From Aliikangiella coralliicola (GTDB lineage Bacteria; Pseudomonadota; Gammaproteobacteria; Enterobacterales; Kangiellaceae), in the NCBI RefSeq assembly GCF_007004725.1, contig NZ_ML660160.1, positions 496,001-560,000 of the forward strand: a stretch of 64,000 nucleotides of DNA. Reading direction: 5' to 3'. A program made the translations under genes and the position numbers. A model generated the notes under the pieces. That model was not told the origin of the DNA, did not search any database, and worked only from the letters and a program-made list of their open reading frames with translations. Shown here piece by piece: positions 16,898-26,902 of the stretch (positions are counted from its first letter, which is position 1; each line of letters begins with the position of its first letter).

Positions 16898-19800
16898 TTA
16901 TTGAATATCTTCCGCAGGCGTATTAACATCGGAAAAAGGCTTTGCTTGAAGCTTTGGAATAGGCTCTTCTTTGAGCTTTTTATTAAGGTATGCAATTGCG
17001 GCTTCAAGCTGCGCGTCTTTTCCCATAAAGGTTTCGTAAGGTAAATTGTCGACTTCAATGTCGGGTTTCACTCCATACCCTTCCAGGACCCATCGACCAT
17101 CTATCGCGTATTGCGCAAATTCAGCTGCCCGGGCAATACCGTTATCAACCATTCTATTTTGGCTGCGTAGCCATACGCCGGCGCCTGCCGTTTGCTTGCC
17201 GATAACCGGCCCGAGGTTCAAAGCTTTAACACCGGCTGTAAAAGTTTCGCCGTCCGAGTAGGTATATTGATCCGCCAATACAACCAGGTGCCCGCGAAAA
17301 GTTTGTTGCATATTGGTGAATGAGTCGCCGGTTGTCGGTTGCCAAAAGGCCCAGGCACGACGGAGCAGTTTCTCAATGATCCAGCTATCAATGTTGCCAC
17401 CGCGGTTGCGGCGTACATCAATAATTAATCCGTGTTTTCGGTAGTTAGCGTAAAACTCTCTGGCGAAATTAGCAATGTCATTTGAGCCCATGGCGTGCAA
17501 ATGTAAATAGCCGATTTGAGGGGCTGATTTTGATACTTTTTCTCGATTGTTATTCACCCAATCGTTATATCTGAACTGATAATCCTGTCCTCTTGAAGCT
17601 GGCACCACCACAGTCTTAACTTGTTTCTTGCCTCGTTTAAGTTCTAATAAAACCTGCTTGCCGGCTTGATTTCTCAGTTGTCGATTGACTGCGTCAACCG
17701 AGTTTGTTTTGACGCCGTTAACCGCACTGATAATATCGCCTTCTGCTGCGTTAACACCAGGTTTCAATAATGGTGAGGCTTGCGAAGGGAGTTCTGGATC
17801 GTAACGGTAAATATGGTCAATCGATACACCTTTCCTGGTTTGGCTAAGTATCGCGCCAAGTGTTGCTGTTTTGGCCATTGACGGATCGCTCGGGTAGTCG
17901 CCGCCTCTCACCTGTGAATGGAGTGAGTTTAGCTCTCCCATCATCAGTTTAAGTATTTCGTTTAGTTCATAGCGATCAGTCAAGCGATCAAGTAGCGGAG
18001 TATACTTTTTCTTCGCTTCGTTCCAGTCAATTCCGCGCATATTTTTATCATAGAAAAAATCGCGGTGCATTAGCCAGGCATCCTGAAACATTTGTTTCCA
18101 CTCCTGTTTCGGATTAAGCAGCAACTGCCAATCTTTTGTGACAACTTTGGTGCCTTTTGTGTCTTTAGGGAATTTGTCGCCTGAATCAACGATAAACATA
18201 TTCGCGTTGTCATTGCCTTCCTTGAGTACGAATATCTTTTTGCCATCGTTTGACAGGGCATATCCAGCAACTTTGTCCGTAAATGTCACCAATTCAGGAG
18301 AAGGTTTTATCTTTATTGATTTAATTGTTGGTTTGCTTTTCGGTTCATTAATTCTATCTTGCACAAACAGAAATTTATCATTAACGGTCAAGTTACTATA
18401 GTTGCCTGAATCGATGGGAACTTGCCAAAGGCGCTTCGTTAACCCTTTCCATTCAACTGTTTTTTTAGTTTTTTTCTTGGCTGACTTTTTACTTTCTGCT
18501 TTATCTTTTGTCGTACTATTTTTAGGCATCAGCTCGTTTGGGGATTGGAATGGAAACACCGCTGATTGTGTTAATCCGTAAGCAAATATTTGGGTTCGTC
18601 GATCAAATACCGTTCCCATTACTCGATCTCCCCATGGTGCACCAGGGGTGGCTTTAAAATGTCTGTCGGATAAAAAGTACAACCATTCACCATCGGGACT
18701 AAATGCCGGTGAATAAGCGTTGTATTTATCGCTGGTTAACACTTGTTGTTTTTTGTCATCGAGAGAATACAAAACAATGCGGCTACGCTCGTCGTCTTGA
18801 TGAGACTGAGTAATTGCCAGCAAACGACTATCTGCAGACCAATTTACATCAGCGTAAGGACTTAATCCGTCACTTCCGGATAGTATTTTTTTGTTGCGAG
18901 CGTTATCTGTATTGAGCAACCATAAGTTGCCGCTTCTGTCATCGTGGGCAATCCATTTTCCGTTGGGGGAGAGGGATAGAGACCAACGAAAAATAGAACC
19001 ATCGTCAGTCAACTGTTTCGAATTTTTTGAACCATCGGCGGCAAAACGCCAAATCTCATTTTCGCCGCTGGCGTCATTTATCGCGTAGACCCATTTTCCA
19101 TCGTGGCTTAACAGAGCATTGCGAGTACGTGACTGTAGCGGGGTGGCAATTTCAACCAGACGAGACTTATCAATTCCTGCGATAGCGACTCTGCCGCGGG
19201 CGGTAATAACTATCTTTTTTTGTTTTCCTGCCAATCGGCTTGAGGTCATATATTTTAGTGGTTTGTTAATCCAACGCTCGCGTAAATTAGGAAAATCGGA
19301 AGTGAGTTCAAGATTCAGTTTTTGACTCTTCGATGAACTGAGATCCAGCAACTTGATATCTGCGCCATGTTGATAAACAATCTTGTCACCGTTTATTTGT
19401 GCAGAACGAATCGGCCAGTCCTGGTATTGGGTCACTTGTTGAAAATTACCGCCTTCTAAATTCATTGACCAGATGTTGTCTGAGCCGCTGGCATCGCTGA
19501 TAAAGTAGAGTTTATTTTGGTGAACCATCGGTTGGCGTGAGGAGCCGATATGGTTACCGGTCAGTTTTTTAGCTTCTGATTTTGAGCCTAACTTGAATTG
19601 CCACAGCTCGCCCTTAGCACCACCGCGGTAATTCCTGGCATTGTCCGTTGAAATCTGGAGGCCAAATTGGGTGAAATAGATATTTTTACCTTGTTGATCG
19701 ATGGCTCCTTCAACCGCGTCAGCCAGAGGAATAGATTCAACCACCAAAGTTTTTGGATTGACCTTTCGCAGAGTCCAGTTACCGGTTGGGCCGATACGGT

Positions 19801-20167
19801 TGTTGGTACTGTAAAGAATATTTCCATCTGGTGTCCAACCTTGCACTCTGACACTGCTGTTTTCAAAACTCACGCGTTTTGAGACACCGCCTTTAACCGG
19901 GATAACATAAACTTCGGTTGCACCTTCATAATTGGCGGCATAGGCTATCTGTGTGCCGTCGGGTGATAATTTGGCTTGTTTTTCTTCTGCAGGATGAGTT
20001 GTCAGCCGTTTGGCTTCTGGCTGGTCGACCCTGGTGACCCATAAGTCGCCTTCTGCAGTAAAGACCAATGTATTTTGGTGAAGAGTAGGAGAACGGTAGT
20101 AGCCAACTGAAGCAGAAGCAGAACTACTGAACGCGAAAATAAGTGCCAATGTTAATCGCAGTTTCAT
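16898..20167 (-). CDS. Tricorn-protease-like S41 peptidase with beta-propellers and PDZ domain
   Basis: 1089 aa with a signal peptide (cleavage after SSSASA). The N-terminal half has WD40/TolB-like blades (for example LSPDGTQIAYAANYEGATEVYVI and FSPDGEWLYFLSDRH), forming propellers as in tricorn proteases. A Lys-rich linker follows (AESKKSAKKKTKKTVEW, ~residue 550), then a tricorn core domain, a PDZ domain (~residue 770-850; EGDIISAVNGVKTNSVDAVNRQL) and the S41 serine peptidase domain. The latter shows GLIIDVRRNRGGNIDSW, the YSDGETF segment with the probable nucleophile Ser, and YGVKPDIEVDN. It should degrade peptides in the periplasm. Length matches bacterial tricorn homologues. It is a single-gene unit, with convergent or unrelated neighbours. 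Confidence 0.9.
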   Translation of the reverse strand: MKLRLTLALIFAFSSSASASVGYYRSPTLHQNTLVFTAEGDLWVTRVDQPEAKRLTTHPAEEKQAKLSPDGTQIAYAANYEGATEVYVIPVKGGVSKRVSFENSSVRVQGWTPDGNILYSTNNRIGPTGNWTLRKVNPKTLVVESIPLADAVEGAIDQQGKNIYFTQFGLQISTDNARNYRGGAKGELWQFKLGSKSEAKKLTGNHIGSSRQPMVHQNKLYFISDASGSDNIWSMNLEGGNFQQVTQYQDWPIRSAQINGDKIVYQHGADIKLLDLSSSKSQKLNLELTSDFPNLRERWINKPLKYMTSSRLAGKQKKIVITARGRVAIAGIDKSRLVEIATPLQSRTRNALLSHDGKWVYAINDASGENEIWRFAADGSKNSKQLTDDGSIFRWSLSLSPNGKWIAHDDRSGNLWLLNTDNARNKKILSGSDGLSPYADVNWSADSRLLAITQSHQDDERSRIVLYSLDDKKQQVLTSDKYNAYSPAFSPDGEWLYFLSDRHFKATPGAPWGDRVMGTVFDRRTQIFAYGLTQSAVFPFQSPNELMPKNSTTKDKAESKKSAKKKTKKTVEWKGLTKRLWQVPIDSGNYSNLTVNDKFLFVQDRINEPKSKPTIKSIKIKPSPELVTFTDKVAGYALSNDGKKIFVLKEGNDNANMFIVDSGDKFPKDTKGTKVVTKDWQLLLNPKQEWKQMFQDAWLMHRDFFYDKNMRGIDWNEAKKKYTPLLDRLTDRYELNEILKLMMGELNSLHSQVRGGDYPSDPSMAKTATLGAILSQTRKGVSIDHIYRYDPELPSQASPLLKPGVNAAEGDIISAVNGVKTNSVDAVNRQLRNQAGKQVLLELKRGKKQVKTVVVPASRGQDYQFRYNDWVNNNREKVSKSAPQIGYLHLHAMGSNDIANFAREFYANYRKHGLIIDVRRNRGGNIDSWIIEKLLRRAWAFWQPTTGDSFTNMQQTFRGHLVVLADQYTYSDGETFTAGVKALNLGPVIGKQTAGAGVWLRSQNRMVDNGIARAAEFAQYAIDGRWVLEGYGVKPDIEVDNLPYETFMGKDAQLEAAIAYLNKKLKEEPIPKLQAKPFSDVNTPAEDIQ

Positions 20168-20477
20168 AGTGTTTTTATCTCATTTTTTGATTTTATTTTG
20201 TCTTGATGCTGTTAGGGACTGTTTATCTCAAAAGGTTAAAAACTCTCTCCTTTCTTCAAGACAGAACGAAGTTCTAAAGCATACTACAATGCGTATTCTA
20301 ACTGTAATTTATCAGCAAAATTCAACACGAAAAATTGTGTCTAATCATGATCAGGTTTTTACGACAATCGAGTTTTCGTTTCGAACAATTGAATTGGCAG
20401 CAGGATTTCAGAAACGATTGTAAAATCGCATTACTTTGGGTGGGAGGTATCGACCTACTATTATTTGAGATTAAAGG
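20168..20477. other. Intergenic region, no gene seen
   Basis: A 310-bp AT-rich spacer between two minus-strand genes. It must contain the promoter of the S41 gene near 20170-20230. I see no conserved RNA, repeat or credible ORF. Confidence 0.4.
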
Positions 20478-21398
20478 CTAACTTAATAGCCCTTCGAGGT
20501 GGGCTACGACACTTCGACCGAGCGCCCCCAGGGAATATCCGCCCTCTAGTACAGAGACTATCCTACCATCGCTATATTGATCGGCAATTGACTTGAGTTC
20601 TCGGCTTACCCAGTGATAATCCTCTTCATAAAGCATTACCTGTGACATATTATCTTCAGCATGGGCATCAAAACCCGCAGATATCAATAATAGTTCTGGC
20701 TTGAACTGGTGTAGTGCCGGCAGCCAGTCGTTAGTAATTGCCTGTCTAAATTCCTGACTACCTGCGTTAGCCGACAATGGAGTATTAATAATATGTGTGG
20801 GGTGAGCTTCGGTTCCGCTAAAAGGGTAAAATGGGTGCTGGAAGGTTGAGCAGAATAAAAAACCGCTTTCATCTCTCAAAATATTTTCGGTGCCGTTACC
20901 ATGGTGCACATCAAAGTCGACTACTGCAACCCGTGCTAACTGATACTGTTGTTTTGCATAGATTGCGGCGATCGCGACGTTATTAAACAGGCAAAATCCC
21001 ATCGCTTTGTCGCGTTCTGCATGGTGGCCAGGCGGCCGTGTGGCACAGAAGGCTGCGTTGACTTCCTGGCTCATTACCAGGTCGACAGCATTGGTTGCAG
21101 CACCTGCAGAAAGTAACGCCGCATTCAGCGATTCTGGCATCATTGCGGTATCCGCATCGAGTTGCAGGATTCCTTCTCTGGGGGCATTTTCAAAAATATA
21201 CTCAATGTATTCGGCGTTGTGAGCCAGCTCAAGTTGTTCCTGTTTTATTGGCTGGGCATTGATGTGGAGAAGGTGCGGTTCTAATTCACAATTAGCTATT
21301 TCTTGTTGAATGGCAGCAATTCGTGCGGGGCGTTCGGGATGATGCTCGCCGACATTGTGGGCGCTGCAATCTGAGTGACTGATTATTCCTAAAGACAT
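20478..21398 (-). CDS. Histone-deacetylase-family zinc hydrolase
   Basis: 306 aa, the usual size for bacterial class II HDAC-like amidohydrolases (acetylpolyamine or acetoin-utilisation type). Family motifs are all visible: HHPERPARIAAI at the start, RPPGHHAERDKAMGFCLFNN with the His pair, VVDFDVHHGNGT with the zinc-binding Asp and His, SAGFDAHAEDNM with a further metal ligand, and the C-terminal LEGGYSLGALG. It should be cytoplasmic and remove acyl groups from polyamines, small molecules or proteins; the substrate cannot be told. A GAGGACCT ribosome site precedes the ATG. No operon partner is evident. Confidence 0.92.
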   Translation of the reverse strand: MSLGIISHSDCSAHNVGEHHPERPARIAAIQQEIANCELEPHLLHINAQPIKQEQLELAHNAEYIEYIFENAPREGILQLDADTAMMPESLNAALLSAGAATNAVDLVMSQEVNAAFCATRPPGHHAERDKAMGFCLFNNVAIAAIYAKQQYQLARVAVVDFDVHHGNGTENILRDESGFLFCSTFQHPFYPFSGTEAHPTHIINTPLSANAGSQEFRQAITNDWLPALHQFKPELLLISAGFDAHAEDNMSQVMLYEEDYHWVSRELKSIADQYSDGRIVSVLEGGYSLGALGRSVVAHLEGLLS

Positions 21399-21505
21399 GA
21401 CAAGGTCCTCCAGTAGCTTTTATGTGCCTGATCCACGAGCTTGTTTAGGCATGCGTTAAAGATAAACAGACTCTGCCTAAATTTCAAATTGTGAGGTTGC
21501 TTAGA

Positions 21506-24169
21506 CTAATTGATAAAACTGGTGGAAGTTGCATACTCTTGAACAAACTTAATCAATTGGTGCTTCGGCATGGGTTTGGCGAATAGATATCCCTGGCCAA
21601 AGCGACAATTCAGATTTTGTGCAAGCATCATTTGTGCTTCCGTTTCTATGCCTTCCACCACAATATCCATTCCAAGATTGGTGGCAAGGAATCCAATGGA
21701 TTCGATTAGAGTAATATTACTGTTATTTTCGGAAGTTGACTGAATAAAAGATTGATCGAGCTTGATCAGATCAAAAGGAAATTGATGCAAATAACTGAGC
21801 GAAGAATATCCGGTACCAAAATCATCTAAAAATACTTTCATTCCGATAGTTTTCAGCTCTTGCACAAACTGTATGGCCGCTTTGAAATCTTCTACCAGAA
21901 TACTCTCAGTAATTTCTGCATTGAGTTTGCTTGGGTCGATTTTGTATTTGGCGATAAGCTTACGAATTGACTCGTCCGAGGTTCGCGACAGGATTTGAAT
22001 CGCTGAAATATTAACATTGACGTAAAGCGATTCAGTAGCGCTAATTTGAGAAAACTCGTGTAACGATTGGCAGGCCATTTCCACAACTTTTTCGCCTACC
22101 TCCTGGATTAACCCGGTTTCCTCCGCGATTGGGATAAACTCAACCGGGCTGATAAAACCTTCGGTTGGATGTTCCCACCGAATCAGGGCTTCAAGTCCAA
22201 CGATGCTATTGGTAAATAGTTCTAATATAGGTTGATAATAAAGTGATAGCTGATCAGTACCGATGGCGTTACGTAAGTCTTGCTCTAACTGTAGTCGTTT
22301 GGAGACAATTTTTTTGATGTTGGCGTCAAACAAACAGTAACGGTTTTTCCCATCGTGCTTTGCTTGATACATGGCAGAATCTGCATCGCCGATCACTTGC
22401 ACTGCATTGTCTTTTCCTACCTTCGCTAGCCTGACACCGATACTGGCACTGGTAATCAGGGAATGCTGCTCAACTTCTACGGGACTGCGTAATTGGTTCA
22501 ATACTCTTTCTGCGAGTCGAATAGCCACTTTTTCTGAACGTACATCAGACATTAAAATACAAAACTCGTCACCCCCTAATCGAACCACAACGTCGTTGTC
22601 ACGCATACAACTGGTGAGTCTTTTTGCCACTTCCACTAAAAACAGGTCACCGATATGATGACCCAAACTGTCATTAATTATTTTAAACCGGTCCAGGTCG
22701 AGAAATAGTAGCGCGATATCACACGAAGATTCAGTTAACTCACCTTCAAGTACTATTTTTAATTGTTCCGTCAGGTATTTTCGATTGGGTAATTGGGTAA
22801 GAGCATCATGGAGCGATTCGTGCTCAAGTTGTTTTTCGATTTTGCGCCGCTTAACAATCGTTTTTTCAAGAACGGAAGTTCTCTCTTTTACTCGTCGCTC
22901 TAAGTTTTCATGGGCCTGTTTGAGTGCATCAGCGTCTTTTTTACGCAAAATTGCTGTCGCGACCTGCTTGGCGATGGTGATTAATACGGAAAGGTTCTGG
23001 TTGCTGTGAATATGATTTTTATCATAGCTTTGAACCACAATAACGCCAAAAGTCGCTGCTTGATCTTTTAGAGGGACACCCAACCAGGAAATTGGCTCAG
23101 GGCCGAGGACTTCCCGTTTTTTATCTTTTGAGCGTTCGAATAAAATAGGTTCGCCGGTTTGAAACACTTTTACTGTGAGGCTGGAAGGTTCTGAATCATT
23201 CTCGCTATCTAGTTGAATGATGCCGGGTCGCGCATCGTGCTGGTCTGCAAAATAGGGAAATTCCAACGCATCTTTATCTTTAGATACTATCGCAATAAAC
23301 GCATTTTCGGCATACATTAATTCGGAAATGGTGCGATGCACACCTTCAAACAAGTCATTTAAACTGGTTGCAGTGCTCACCAGGTCGGTAATTTTGAATA
23401 AAGCTTTCTGAATTTTCTCGCTGGTTCTCCTAACTTTTACCTCATTGGCAAGCATCAAGTTAATCTGGTTGAGTTCATTAGTACGTTCTTGCACTCGATT
23501 TTCGAGTTCCAGATTATTTTGCTGCAATTTCTTGTGTGCATCTTTGAGCGCTTCTGCACTTTGTTTGCGGCTCAAACCCGTTGCGATATGCTGGGACACA
23601 TAGGTGAGTAGATTTTCGTCACGCTTGCTGTAGCTAAAGCCCGGCGCATAGCTTTGTACCACAAGTGCACCCAGCACTTTGTCACCTTGAATGAGTGGAA
23701 CGCCAATCCAGTCTTCGGCATTTCTTCCTTTTCCGCCCATTTGGGCGATTTGCTGAGCGTTGAGGTGCAGCAATTTTCCCTGCGTTATTACTTGCATTGT
23801 TGGTGAGGCTTGATACTTCTCGGCAGAGTGGATTTTCTCTTTGTTGTGTAATGGTTCGTCTTTACCTTGCTCGTTATCCTCATCATCCTCGTAATAAGGG
23901 AAACTTAAACCGTTGACGTCCTGATGATATAGCGCGATAAAAAAGTTTTTAGCTGAAGTCAGCTCGCTGACTATGTTGTGTAATTCGCAGTAAAATTCGT
24001 ATAAATCCGCCGTTGAATTAGCGATATCGACGATTCTGAAGAGGGCGTTTTGTAATTTTTTTGCGGCCGTGAACCGTCTCGCCGCTTTTTCTAATTCAGC
24101 ATTTCTAACCTTGAGGTCTTTAATTTCTTCGCAAAGATCCTTTTCTGTCAGCGTCGTTTCGTTCTTCAA
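21506..24169 (-). CDS. Cytoplasmic GAF-GAF-GGDEF-EAL cyclic-di-GMP protein
   Basis: 887 aa, with no membrane segment. Order: short coiled coil (~5-35), GAF 1 (~40-205), coiled coil (~205-250), GAF 2 (~255-415), coiled coil, GGDEF (~450-620) and EAL (~630-880). The GGDEF motif is intact (VVRLGGDEFCILM), so it can make c-di-GMP. The EAL domain keeps LEALIRW, DDFGTGYSSL and KLDQSFI, so it can also degrade it. The two GAFs are internal paralogues (FFIALY...GLSFPYYEDD and AFIAIV...ALEFPYFADQ). A TTG at 24169 is the likely start, with AGGA upstream. A 264-bp MITE begins 25 bp upstream of that codon, so the promoter lies within or beyond the element. Confidence 0.9.
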   Translation of the reverse strand: MKNETTLTEKDLCEEIKDLKVRNAELEKAARRFTAAKKLQNALFRIVDIANSTADLYEFYCELHNIVSELTSAKNFFIALYHQDVNGLSFPYYEDDEDNEQGKDEPLHNKEKIHSAEKYQASPTMQVITQGKLLHLNAQQIAQMGGKGRNAEDWIGVPLIQGDKVLGALVVQSYAPGFSYSKRDENLLTYVSQHIATGLSRKQSAEALKDAHKKLQQNNLELENRVQERTNELNQINLMLANEVKVRRTSEKIQKALFKITDLVSTATSLNDLFEGVHRTISELMYAENAFIAIVSKDKDALEFPYFADQHDARPGIIQLDSENDSEPSSLTVKVFQTGEPILFERSKDKKREVLGPEPISWLGVPLKDQAATFGVIVVQSYDKNHIHSNQNLSVLITIAKQVATAILRKKDADALKQAHENLERRVKERTSVLEKTIVKRRKIEKQLEHESLHDALTQLPNRKYLTEQLKIVLEGELTESSCDIALLFLDLDRFKIINDSLGHHIGDLFLVEVAKRLTSCMRDNDVVVRLGGDEFCILMSDVRSEKVAIRLAERVLNQLRSPVEVEQHSLITSASIGVRLAKVGKDNAVQVIGDADSAMYQAKHDGKNRYCLFDANIKKIVSKRLQLEQDLRNAIGTDQLSLYYQPILELFTNSIVGLEALIRWEHPTEGFISPVEFIPIAEETGLIQEVGEKVVEMACQSLHEFSQISATESLYVNVNISAIQILSRTSDESIRKLIAKYKIDPSKLNAEITESILVEDFKAAIQFVQELKTIGMKVFLDDFGTGYSSLSYLHQFPFDLIKLDQSFIQSTSENNSNITLIESIGFLATNLGMDIVVEGIETEAQMMLAQNLNCRFGQGYLFAKPMPKHQLIKFVQEYATSTSFIN

Positions 24170-24194
24170 TATATGAAAAGTATCCTGTGGCCTG

Positions 24195-24458
24195 GGGCGT
24201 GCTTATCTTTCGTTATTTGAGATTGCCGATGCCATTTTTTTGTCCAGCAAGGCAAAAGATGAACCATGTAGCCATTCTACAGGTTCAGCTTTTAACGCCG
24301 CTGGGCGAAAAAATGGCTCGGCCCTGCGGGTTGTGGCTAAAATTTCGTCACTCCGCGTTGTTTGTCGCTCATTTAGAATGACTAAACCTCACTCCAAACG
24401 CCTTGATTGGCAAAATTTTAGCCTCAACAATCTCAAATAACGAAAGATAAACACGCCC
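24195..24458. mobile_element. 264-bp MITE-like element with 31-bp terminal inverted repeats
   Basis: The left end (24195-24225, starting GGGCGTGCTTATC) and the right end (24428-24458, finishing GATAAACACGCCC) are inverted repeats matching at 30 of 31 positions. The interior is non-coding: no frame longer than ~65 codons resembles a protein. I see no clear target-site duplication. The element separates the GGDEF-EAL gene from its upstream region and could supply or block promoters. Confidence 0.85.
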
Positions 24459-24672
24459 TAGTAAATTATAGCGAGATTTCTCTGAAATTCACCTAAATCC
24501 TTGTGACTAACATTTAAACTAATGAGCTAGATCACATAAAAATCAGGATTTGTTGGTTTGTAGGGCTGATAAATATCAATATCCAAACATCAGGTTTAGT
24601 TAACATTGGCTTTACAAGTGAATCAATATTTCGCTCGAATTGAGAGCATTGCCCCGAGTTATCGTTTAACAT

Positions 24673-25407
24673 GTGGATCTGCTATTAATAGACAAACCAG
24701 ACGGCTTGATGATGAAAAGTGAGTCCAAACTCCCGCCGGGACAGTACGAGTCTGAAACATTTTATCGTTTTGGTTTAACCCCATTTGCTAATCGGTTTCC
24801 ACGGCAACTCGATCAGGTTGTTTTTGAGATAACTGGAGATGTGGCGCAGCCAATGTCAATTTCCGAGGTTTTCTCCAAGTTGCCGCGAGTTGAACAAACT
24901 TCAGATTTTCACTGTGTGACAACCTGGAGTTTTAAATCTTTACGCTGGAGTGGGGTAAGGTTTTCGGAGTTTTACGACAAAATAGTTAAAGCGAAAGCTT
25001 TGCCTGCTGAAGATATTGGCTTTGTTATTTTACGTGCGCAAGACGGCTATCGTACTTGCCTTCCGTTAGCCGATCTTTTAGCTGAGGATGTCATGCTGGC
25101 TGATCAATTAAATGGCTCTCCACTGACCTTGGAGCATGGTGCGCCGGTGCGTCTGGTTGCTCCTGCTCACTATGGTTATAAAAATGTCAAATACATTTGT
25201 GGATTTGAATTTCGACGCGACAATAAATTATATCGCCCATCAGGTTTTCGATTTATGGATCATCCCAGGGCCAGAGTCGCAATGGAAGAAAGAGCTAAAT
25301 TTGGCCCGGGTTGGCTTTTCCGGTTTTTGTATCGCCCGTTGGTAAAGCCAACTGTCAAAAAGTTTCAACAAGCGATGCGCAACTATCAGGAATCGAAATC
25401 CCGTTAG
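24673..25407 (+). CDS. Molybdopterin-dependent oxidoreductase (sulfite-oxidase/YedY fold)
   Basis: 244 aa. The body matches the oxidoreductase molybdopterin-binding domain: ...FHCVTTWSFKSLRWSGVRFSEF with the conserved Cys that ligates molybdenum, then GYRTCLPLADLL, HGAPVRLVAPAHYGYKNVKYICGFEF near the end. The protein is shorter than sulfite oxidases and has no signal peptide, so it appears cytoplasmic and its substrate is unknown. The GTG at 24673 gives the longest frame; an ATG about 12 codons further in is also possible because no strong ribosome site is seen. The next gene is a dehydrogenase on the same strand 154 bp on, so co-transcription is possible but not clear. Confidence 0.82.
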   Translation: MDLLLIDKPDGLMMKSESKLPPGQYESETFYRFGLTPFANRFPRQLDQVVFEITGDVAQPMSISEVFSKLPRVEQTSDFHCVTTWSFKSLRWSGVRFSEFYDKIVKAKALPAEDIGFVILRAQDGYRTCLPLADLLAEDVMLADQLNGSPLTLEHGAPVRLVAPAHYGYKNVKYICGFEFRRDNKLYRPSGFRFMDHPRARVAMEERAKFGPGWLFRFLYRPLVKPTVKKFQQAMRNYQESKSR

Positions 25408-25561
25408 TATTGAAAGGAACCATTGGCGGAACGCATAAAAATAATGAGAGTTGCTACGCTTTAAAAGGTGATAATTTAGCAGGTTCTCAACTGGGGGTTC
25501 GATCAGTATGGTTTCGGTGGATGAGGTTTTAGTTGATAAGGCTGCAATAAATGAGGATTCA

Positions 25562-26323
25562 ATGAATAAGAATTCAACTAATAAAACAGTTCTGATTACC
25601 GGCGCCAGTCGAGGTATTGGTGCGGAGACAGCTCGGGTATTAGCCAGAAATGGTTATGATATTGCCGTTAACTATCGGTCGAATTCTGAGGCCGCACAAG
25701 ATATGGTCGCTGAATTAAAAGAATCGGGAGTGCGGGCCATTGCAGTGCAGGCCGATGTGTCGATTGAATCCGATGTTATGCGGCTGTTTGAGACCCTTGA
25801 TGAGCAACTCGGTACAATTAGCGGACTGGTAAATAACGCTGGTATTTTACTGCCGCAAACGACGGTAGAACAAATGACCGCAGCAAGAATTAATCAAATT
25901 CTAACGACCAATATCACCAGCTATTTTTTGTGTAGTCGGGAAGCGGTTAAACGGATGGCGATAAAAAATGGTGGGAGCGGTGGCGCTATTGTTAATGTAT
26001 CTTCGGTTGCTGCTCGTACGGGATCTGCCGGAGAATATGTCGATTATGCTGCGTCAAAAGGTGCAATCGATACATTAACCAGAGGATTATCGCTGGAAGT
26101 TGCTAATCAAGGTATTCGCGTTAACGGGGTTCGTCCGGGCTTTATTTATACCGATATGCACGCCGATGGAGGTGAACCGGGAAGAGTAGATAGAATTAAG
26201 GATAATATTCCAATGAAACGGGGTGGTGATCCCAACGAAGTTGCTGCCGCGATTAGCTGGCTTTTATCCGATGAAGCTTCCTATGCGACTGGGACATTTA
26301 TCGATGTTGCCGGTGGCCGGTAA
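25562..26323 (+). CDS. Short-chain dehydrogenase/reductase (FabG-like)
   Basis: 253 aa from the ATG at 25562, which has GAGGA just upstream; an in-frame ATG at 25508 is less likely. Classic SDR features: the NAD(P)-binding TGASRGIGAE motif at the N-terminus, NNAG (VNNAGILLP), the catalytic Ser in NVSSVAA, and the YxxxK pair in YVDYAASKGAID. The C-terminal RPGFIYTDMH and TGTFIDVAGGR are typical of classical 3-oxoacyl-ACP reductase-like enzymes. The reaction is NAD(P)H-dependent reduction or oxidation of an unknown carbonyl substrate in the cytoplasm. Confidence 0.9.
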   Translation: MNKNSTNKTVLITGASRGIGAETARVLARNGYDIAVNYRSNSEAAQDMVAELKESGVRAIAVQADVSIESDVMRLFETLDEQLGTISGLVNNAGILLPQTTVEQMTAARINQILTTNITSYFLCSREAVKRMAIKNGGSGGAIVNVSSVAARTGSAGEYVDYAASKGAIDTLTRGLSLEVANQGIRVNGVRPGFIYTDMHADGGEPGRVDRIKDNIPMKRGGDPNEVAAAISWLLSDEASYATGTFIDVAGGR

Positions 26324-26902
26324 AAGGCTATGCGCGTCTTTGCTTTGAAGTTAACAATATTCCAAAAAGTTCGTTGGTTTTAGTTTACTTCGGGTTAACA
26401 ATGGTTGCTACAACTTGATTTCGCCAATTGGAGAAAAGTGGTGCACCAGAAAAATGGCTTACAATCGAAGCCGCAATACTTGAGGTCGCGAGCAGCGGCT
26501 CAGCAATCGATAATCAGTCGAATGAATAGCAGTCGAATGATTGGCAATCGTATCCGAACCCAATTAACTTCAACTTCCTTCAGCACGTTTATTTGCCTGG
26601 CTTCCCAATATATTTTCTTTTCTCGTCGTTATCGCCACTCCTATTTTAGATACTAGACACAGTTTCAACGGCTAACTTTGGTTTTGATATTTTAACTAAA
26701 GCTATTTCTAGCCGAAAAAAAATATTTTTGTCACCTGACAACTAAAAATTAATTTCGATCACATGATCACTATTAGTCAAAAATTTTCGATAGTCAGAAT
26801 TTAATGATTCAGAAAATGGTTGAGCATAAGTGCTAAATGAGCAAAGACATTAAATGATCAACGATAGGATTAGATCGAAGCAAACAATACGAGAAAATTA
26901 AC
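26324..26902. other. Long intergenic region upstream of DAHP synthase
   Basis: A 579-bp spacer with no convincing gene. One frame ending at 26656 finishes with an aromatic-rich run (YIFFSRRYRHSYFRY), and a hairpin (CGGCTA ... TAGCCG at about 26669-26716, with an inner CTTTGGTT/AACTAAAG stem) follows. This could be a leader region for the aromatic pathway gene downstream but lacks a clear ribosome site and terminator U-run. Confidence 0.3.

Noticed and set aside
26405-26656. 83-codon frame upstream of DAHP synthase as a real gene
   Set aside because: Low-complexity, Ser/Arg-rich, no ribosome site; retained only as a possible leader idea.
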